From positions 7,197-71,196 of the forward strand of contig USQY01000002.1 in NCBI GenBank assembly GCA_900557045.1: a DNA stretch of 64,000 bases, in the 5' to 3' direction. Both the position numbers and the translations under genes were made by a program. This stretch comes from an uncultured Clostridium sp. Lineage in GTDB: Bacteria > Bacillota > Clostridia > TANB77 > CAG-508. This document shows, piece by piece, positions 60,587 to 64,000 of this stretch (its first letter is position 1; each line of letters opens with the position of its first letter). The notes below the pieces were generated by a model. It saw only the letters and a list, made by a program, of their open reading frames with translations, did no database searches and had not been told where the DNA came from.

Positions 60587-61387
60587 ATGGAAAAGACAAC
60601 GACAGAGGTGGAAATCAGAATTTCTGAAGGAAGAATTATTGATGCAGTGGTATTAGACAATAGTACATGCAAACTTACAGTTCAAATATTCCAAAACGAT
60701 GAGAAACACATAATCCATGAACAAGAAAAAAAAATTAAAATTCTTACGAGTGCTTTTTGTTTAATAGAAGCATCTAAATTAAGTTTGAATGATGATTTTA
60801 TGAAGTACAAACCTATAACTTTTCAAGGGAAGAAATTCAAAGAATTAGTTGAAAGTGTGATTTGTAGCGGTTTAAAAGATTTTTATTGTTCCAAATATGA
60901 TCCATCACTTGATGATAATGGAAATATATGTTATGTTCCTAACAAAAAACCGGCAACCGGTTTTTCTTATCAGTGGTGGAAAGATAAGGCAAAGACTTTT
61001 ATGCCAGAACGGGAAAGTTGTTTAGGAAGTGAAAGGCATCGTGTAGCATTATTAGCAGTTTTACTAAAAAAATTAGTGGAAGATGGTTATAGTAATAAAC
61101 ATGCTTGGAGTTCTATATGTAATGATTCTATAGAAATGGGACATTACTGGAATTCTAAAAATGCAAAACACAAACTTGAATTAACAGGTTCAAGAGAAAT
61201 TTGTGGCTTTTATGACCTTGCAAATACAGGCAAGATTCTTAAAGGAGAAGATGATACGTACTATTTAACTGCTGGTGGAAATTATGTTGATATTAGTTAC
61301 GACAAACCTCTTACAAATTTCAGAATTGGTAGAATACAAAATATTAGTATTAATTATGGAGTGGGATGGATAATACTTAACAAATGA
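60587..61387 (+). CDS. Unrecognised protein between sigE and sigG, using CGG in frame
   Basis: 266 residues, soluble, no signal peptide or helix of membrane type. I do not recognise the family. Visible: an N-terminal beta-rich part (about 1-45), a helical middle with FSYQWWKDKAK and LGSERHRVALLAVLLKKL, and a C-terminal beta-rich part (TGSREICGFYDLANTGKIL, YYLTAGGNYVDISYD). At 61010-61012 it has an in-frame CGG (PE-R-ES), the only apparent sense CGG in the window. A +1 shift here would end the protein at about residue 145. It has its own promoter and terminator inside a conserved sigE-sigG neighbourhood, suggesting a late insertion. Confidence 0.7.
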   Translation: MEKTTTEVEIRISEGRIIDAVVLDNSTCKLTVQIFQNDEKHIIHEQEKKIKILTSAFCLIEASKLSLNDDFMKYKPITFQGKKFKELVESVICSGLKDFYCSKYDPSLDDNGNICYVPNKKPATGFSYQWWKDKAKTFMPERESCLGSERHRVALLAVLLKKLVEDGYSNKHAWSSICNDSIEMGHYWNSKNAKHKLELTGSREICGFYDLANTGKILKGEDDTYYLTAGGNYVDISYDKPLTNFRIGRIQNISINYGVGWIILNK

Positions 61388-61403
61388 ATTTCAGAAATTA
61401 ACA

Positions 61404-61438
61404 AAAATTAGAGTTCTCTAGTTGAGAACTCTAATTTT
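61404..61438 (+). terminator. Terminator before sigG
   Basis: AAAATTAGAGTTCTC pairs perfectly with GAGAACTCTAATTTT around a 5-nt loop. It ends the transcript of the unrecognised gene and separates sigG from sigE. Confidence 0.85.
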
Positions 61439-61526
61439 AGTTTAAATGTATACATAAATAAAAGTATAAAATCCCTAAATATGTAAATAATTGAAGTAGT
61501 ATTATATAAACAAAGGAGGTTTTGTT

Positions 61527-62301
61527 TTGATAAAAAAGGTAGAAATTTGTGGGGTTAATACGGCAAAGTTACCTGTACTATCAAATCAAGAAAAAAATGA
61601 ACTATTAATAAAGATTAAAAATGGAGAAAAAAAGGCAAGGGAAGATTTTGTAAATGGAAATCTGAGGTTAGTATTAAGTGTTGTACAAAGATTCGGAGGA
61701 AGAGGAGAAAATCCAGATGATTTATTTCAAATAGGTTGTATAGGTTTAATAAAGGCAATAGATAATTTTGATTTGAGCCAAAATGTGCAATTTTCAACAT
61801 ATGCAGTACCAATGATAATACGGAGAAATAAGAAGATATCTAAGAGATAATAATGCGATAAGGGTTAGTAGATCGTTAAAAGATTTAGCTTATAAGGTTT
61901 TAGCAATAAAGGATAGAGAGTTAAAACAAAATCAAAGAGAAATAGGAATAGAAGAAATCGCTAAGGAATTGCAAGTTGAGAAAGAAGAAATAGCGTTATG
62001 CTTGGATGCAATACAAGAACCTATATCACTACAAGAGCCAGTATATGGTGATGGTAATGAAAACATATATATATTAGATCAAGTAAAAGATAAGAAAAAC
62101 ACAGATGAATTGTGGGCAGAGAATATAACAATAGCAGAAGCAATGAGAAAATTAAATGATAAAGAAAAAGTTATTATAAGTAAAAGATTTTTCGAAGGAA
62201 GAACTCAAATGGAAGTAGCGGATGAAATTGGAATATCACAAGCACAAGTGTCAAGGTTGGAAAAAAGTGCAATTAATCATATAAAAAGAATATATAAATA
62301 A
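61527..62301 (+). CDS. sigG: RNA polymerase sigma-G (forespore sigma factor), read through a +1 frameshift at CGG 61821-61823
   Basis: The first frame runs through KVEICGVNTAKLPVL, which is specific for sigma-G, and region 2 (NLRLVLSVVQRFGGRGENPDDLFQIGCIGLIKAI, in part) to AVPMII. It then meets CGG and stops at 61850. The C-skip reads GEIRRYLRDNNAIRVSRSLKD, the expected continuation, then regions 3 and 4 (EVADEIGISQAQVSRLEK). Total 257 residues. The TTG start follows AAAGGAGGT by 6 nt. It drives late forespore genes. Confidence 0.94.
61821..61823 (+). other. CGG +1 frameshift site in sigG
   Basis: Codon 99 after ATA is CGG. The C-skip reads GGA, the conserved Gly of MIIGEIRR in region 2.4/3. 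Zero-frame stop at 61848-61850. Confidence 0.93.
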
Positions 62302-62307
62302 ATTTAT

Positions 62308-62399
62308 AATCTTCTTATGTTAAATATATGTTTGGACAAATTATTCAAAATACAATTTTGAGTAATTACATGAAAAATATTATTTAATATAAGAAGATT
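62308..62399 (+). repeat. Inverted repeat after sigG
   Basis: AATCTTCTTAT (62308-62318) and ATAAGAAGATT (62389-62399) bracket a 70-nt AT-rich loop. It could be a weak terminator. Confidence 0.35.
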
Positions 62400-62484
62400 G
62401 ATATTTGATGTAATGTGCATTTTTTTTATAAGTAATAATATAATGTATAAAATGATTAAATGATTAAATGAGGTGAATATCAAG

Positions 62485-62721
62485 ATGGGGAAAAGAGGAA
62501 TGGATTTTAAAAGCAAAGAAGTGATAAATATTACAGATGGGAGAAGACTTGGATTTGTTCAAGATGTATGTGCCGATTTAGAAACAGGAAAAATTACTTC
62601 AATAATAGTTCCAGGAGCTAATAAATTGTTAAGTATGTTTACTAATGAAAATGATATTGTTATAACATGGGATAAAATTAAATGTATTGGTGATGATATT
62701 ATATTAGTAGAAGTTCAATGA
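62485..62721 (+). CDS. PRC-barrel protein of the YlmC/YmxH sporulation family
   Basis: 78 residues from the ATG at 62485 (GAGGTGA upstream). The pattern FKSKEVINITDGRRLGFVQDVCADLETGKITSIIVPG, cited in part, is the PRC-barrel of the YlmC/YmxH family, which commonly follows sigG in Clostridia. Its role in sporulation is not well defined. It is the last gene before the rRNA operon. Confidence 0.85.
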   Translation: MGKRGMDFKSKEVINITDGRRLGFVQDVCADLETGKITSIIVPGANKLLSMFTNENDIVITWDKIKCIGDDIILVEVQ

Positions 62722-63248
62722 AAAGTGCAAAAACGCGGATATACAAAGGCTTTTCAAGAACGTAGCTGATTTTGAAAAATATATACCTACAATTTTCGAC
62801 AAAAAAATAAAAAAAATTCAGAAAAAGTATTGACTTTGAAATATGTGTATGGTAATATAAAGAAGTACCAAGTAACAGACGAAAAAATATATAAAATAAT
62901 TAATGAATTAGTAAGATGATTACTACACTTATGAAAAAAACTGAAATTACTAGTTTATTATTTTGCACTTTTTTCAATATAAAATTATCTAATAAAAAAA
63001 CTTAAAAAGTTTTTAAAAAGGTATTGACAAATAATGTGAAAGGTAGTAAAATAAAAAACGTCCTTGCAAGAAGCAAAGACAAAAGTACATTGAAAAATAA
63101 ACAATAAACCTTTAGAGAAAACAACCAAATAAAGCGGTAGTTAATTAGTACTACCAAAAACAAAAACTAATATAATGAGCTTAAAACTCGAAGATGAGAA
63201 ATCGTCATTAATATGATTTATAAAATCGCAAGATTATATAGATACAAT
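62722..63248 (+). promoter_or_regulatory. rRNA operon leader with two promoters
   Basis: P1 is TTGACT (62830-62835), 17 nt, TAATAT (62853-62858). P2 is TTGACA (63024-63029), 17 nt, TAAAAT (63047-63052), about 200 nt before the 16S gene. The spacer between P2 and the 16S should hold antitermination and processing sites; I see no tRNA in it. Confidence 0.75.

Positions 63249-64000
<752 letters not shown>

Noticed and set aside
62722..63248. tRNA gene in the rRNA leader
   Set aside because: No cloverleaf-like arms, TTCGA-type T-loop or CCA end could be found by eye.

Overview
The window is about 64 kb from a low-GC, spore-forming Firmicute of the class Clostridia, probably an uncultured gut lineage. 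The evidence is the very AT-rich coding sequence, purine-rich Shine-Dalgarno sites before nearly every gene, Firmicute sporulation genes (spoIIE, spoIIGA, sigE, sigG, cwlD, a ylmC/ymxH-type gene, a SpoVD/FtsI-type PBP), a meso-DAP type MurE, and the first ~750 nt of a Clostridia-like 16S rRNA at the right edge.

Layout. 1-14.8 kb: three very large or repetitive surface proteins (BspA-type LRR plus GLUG repeats, MucBP/Cna-B, and a thioester-domain/Cna-B adhesin) with a rubrerythrin between them. 14.9-20.9 kb: tex, a minus-strand cohesin-like surface protein, two SipW-type signal peptidase genes, a ZIP metal transporter and a DUF4321 gene. 21-27 kb: radC-mreB-mreC-mreD-pbp2-minC shape and division operon. 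27-34 kb: two Asn-rich hypotheticals, spoIIE, an exported Ig-like protein, a GGDEF protein and an aldehyde-dehydrogenase-like protein. 34-46.8 kb: dcw cluster mraZ-rsmH-ftsL-(alr and an ATP-grasp gene on the minus strand)-PBP-murE-mraY-ftsW-murG, without murD or murF. 47-51 kb: rsmA, sortase, cwlD, M23 peptidase. 51.7-58.6 kb: murA-ftsQ-two DUF881 genes-sbp-ftsA-ftsZ. 58.8-62.7 kb: spoIIGA-sigE, an unrecognised gene, sigG and a PRC-barrel gene, followed by the rrn promoters and 16S rRNA.

The main discovery. Eight conserved genes (mreB, spoIIE, rsmH, the PASTA PBP, cwlD, murA, ftsZ, sigG) are each broken by an apparent one-base insertion, twice in cwlD. At all nine places the zero-frame codon is CGG, and skipping only its C restores a full-length family member by reading the next triplet as a GGA or GGT glycine codon, usually at an invariant glycine. 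By my manual scan CGG is otherwise absent as a sense codon from the window's genes, with one exception in an unrecognised gene (61010-61012), while CGT, CGC and CGA are used normally for arginine. No shared slippery codon, Shine-Dalgarno-like element or downstream structure accompanies the sites. I infer that CGG is not a normal sense codon in this organism and that it triggers obligatory +1 frameshifting, either through a missing tRNA-Arg(CCG) or through a tRNA that reads CGGN as four bases.

Other points: two dispersed copies of a ~165 bp element whose long inverted ends covary between copies; a perfect 43-bp inverted repeat between ftsW and murG; and a 10-bp-periodic array of MraZ boxes before mraZ.
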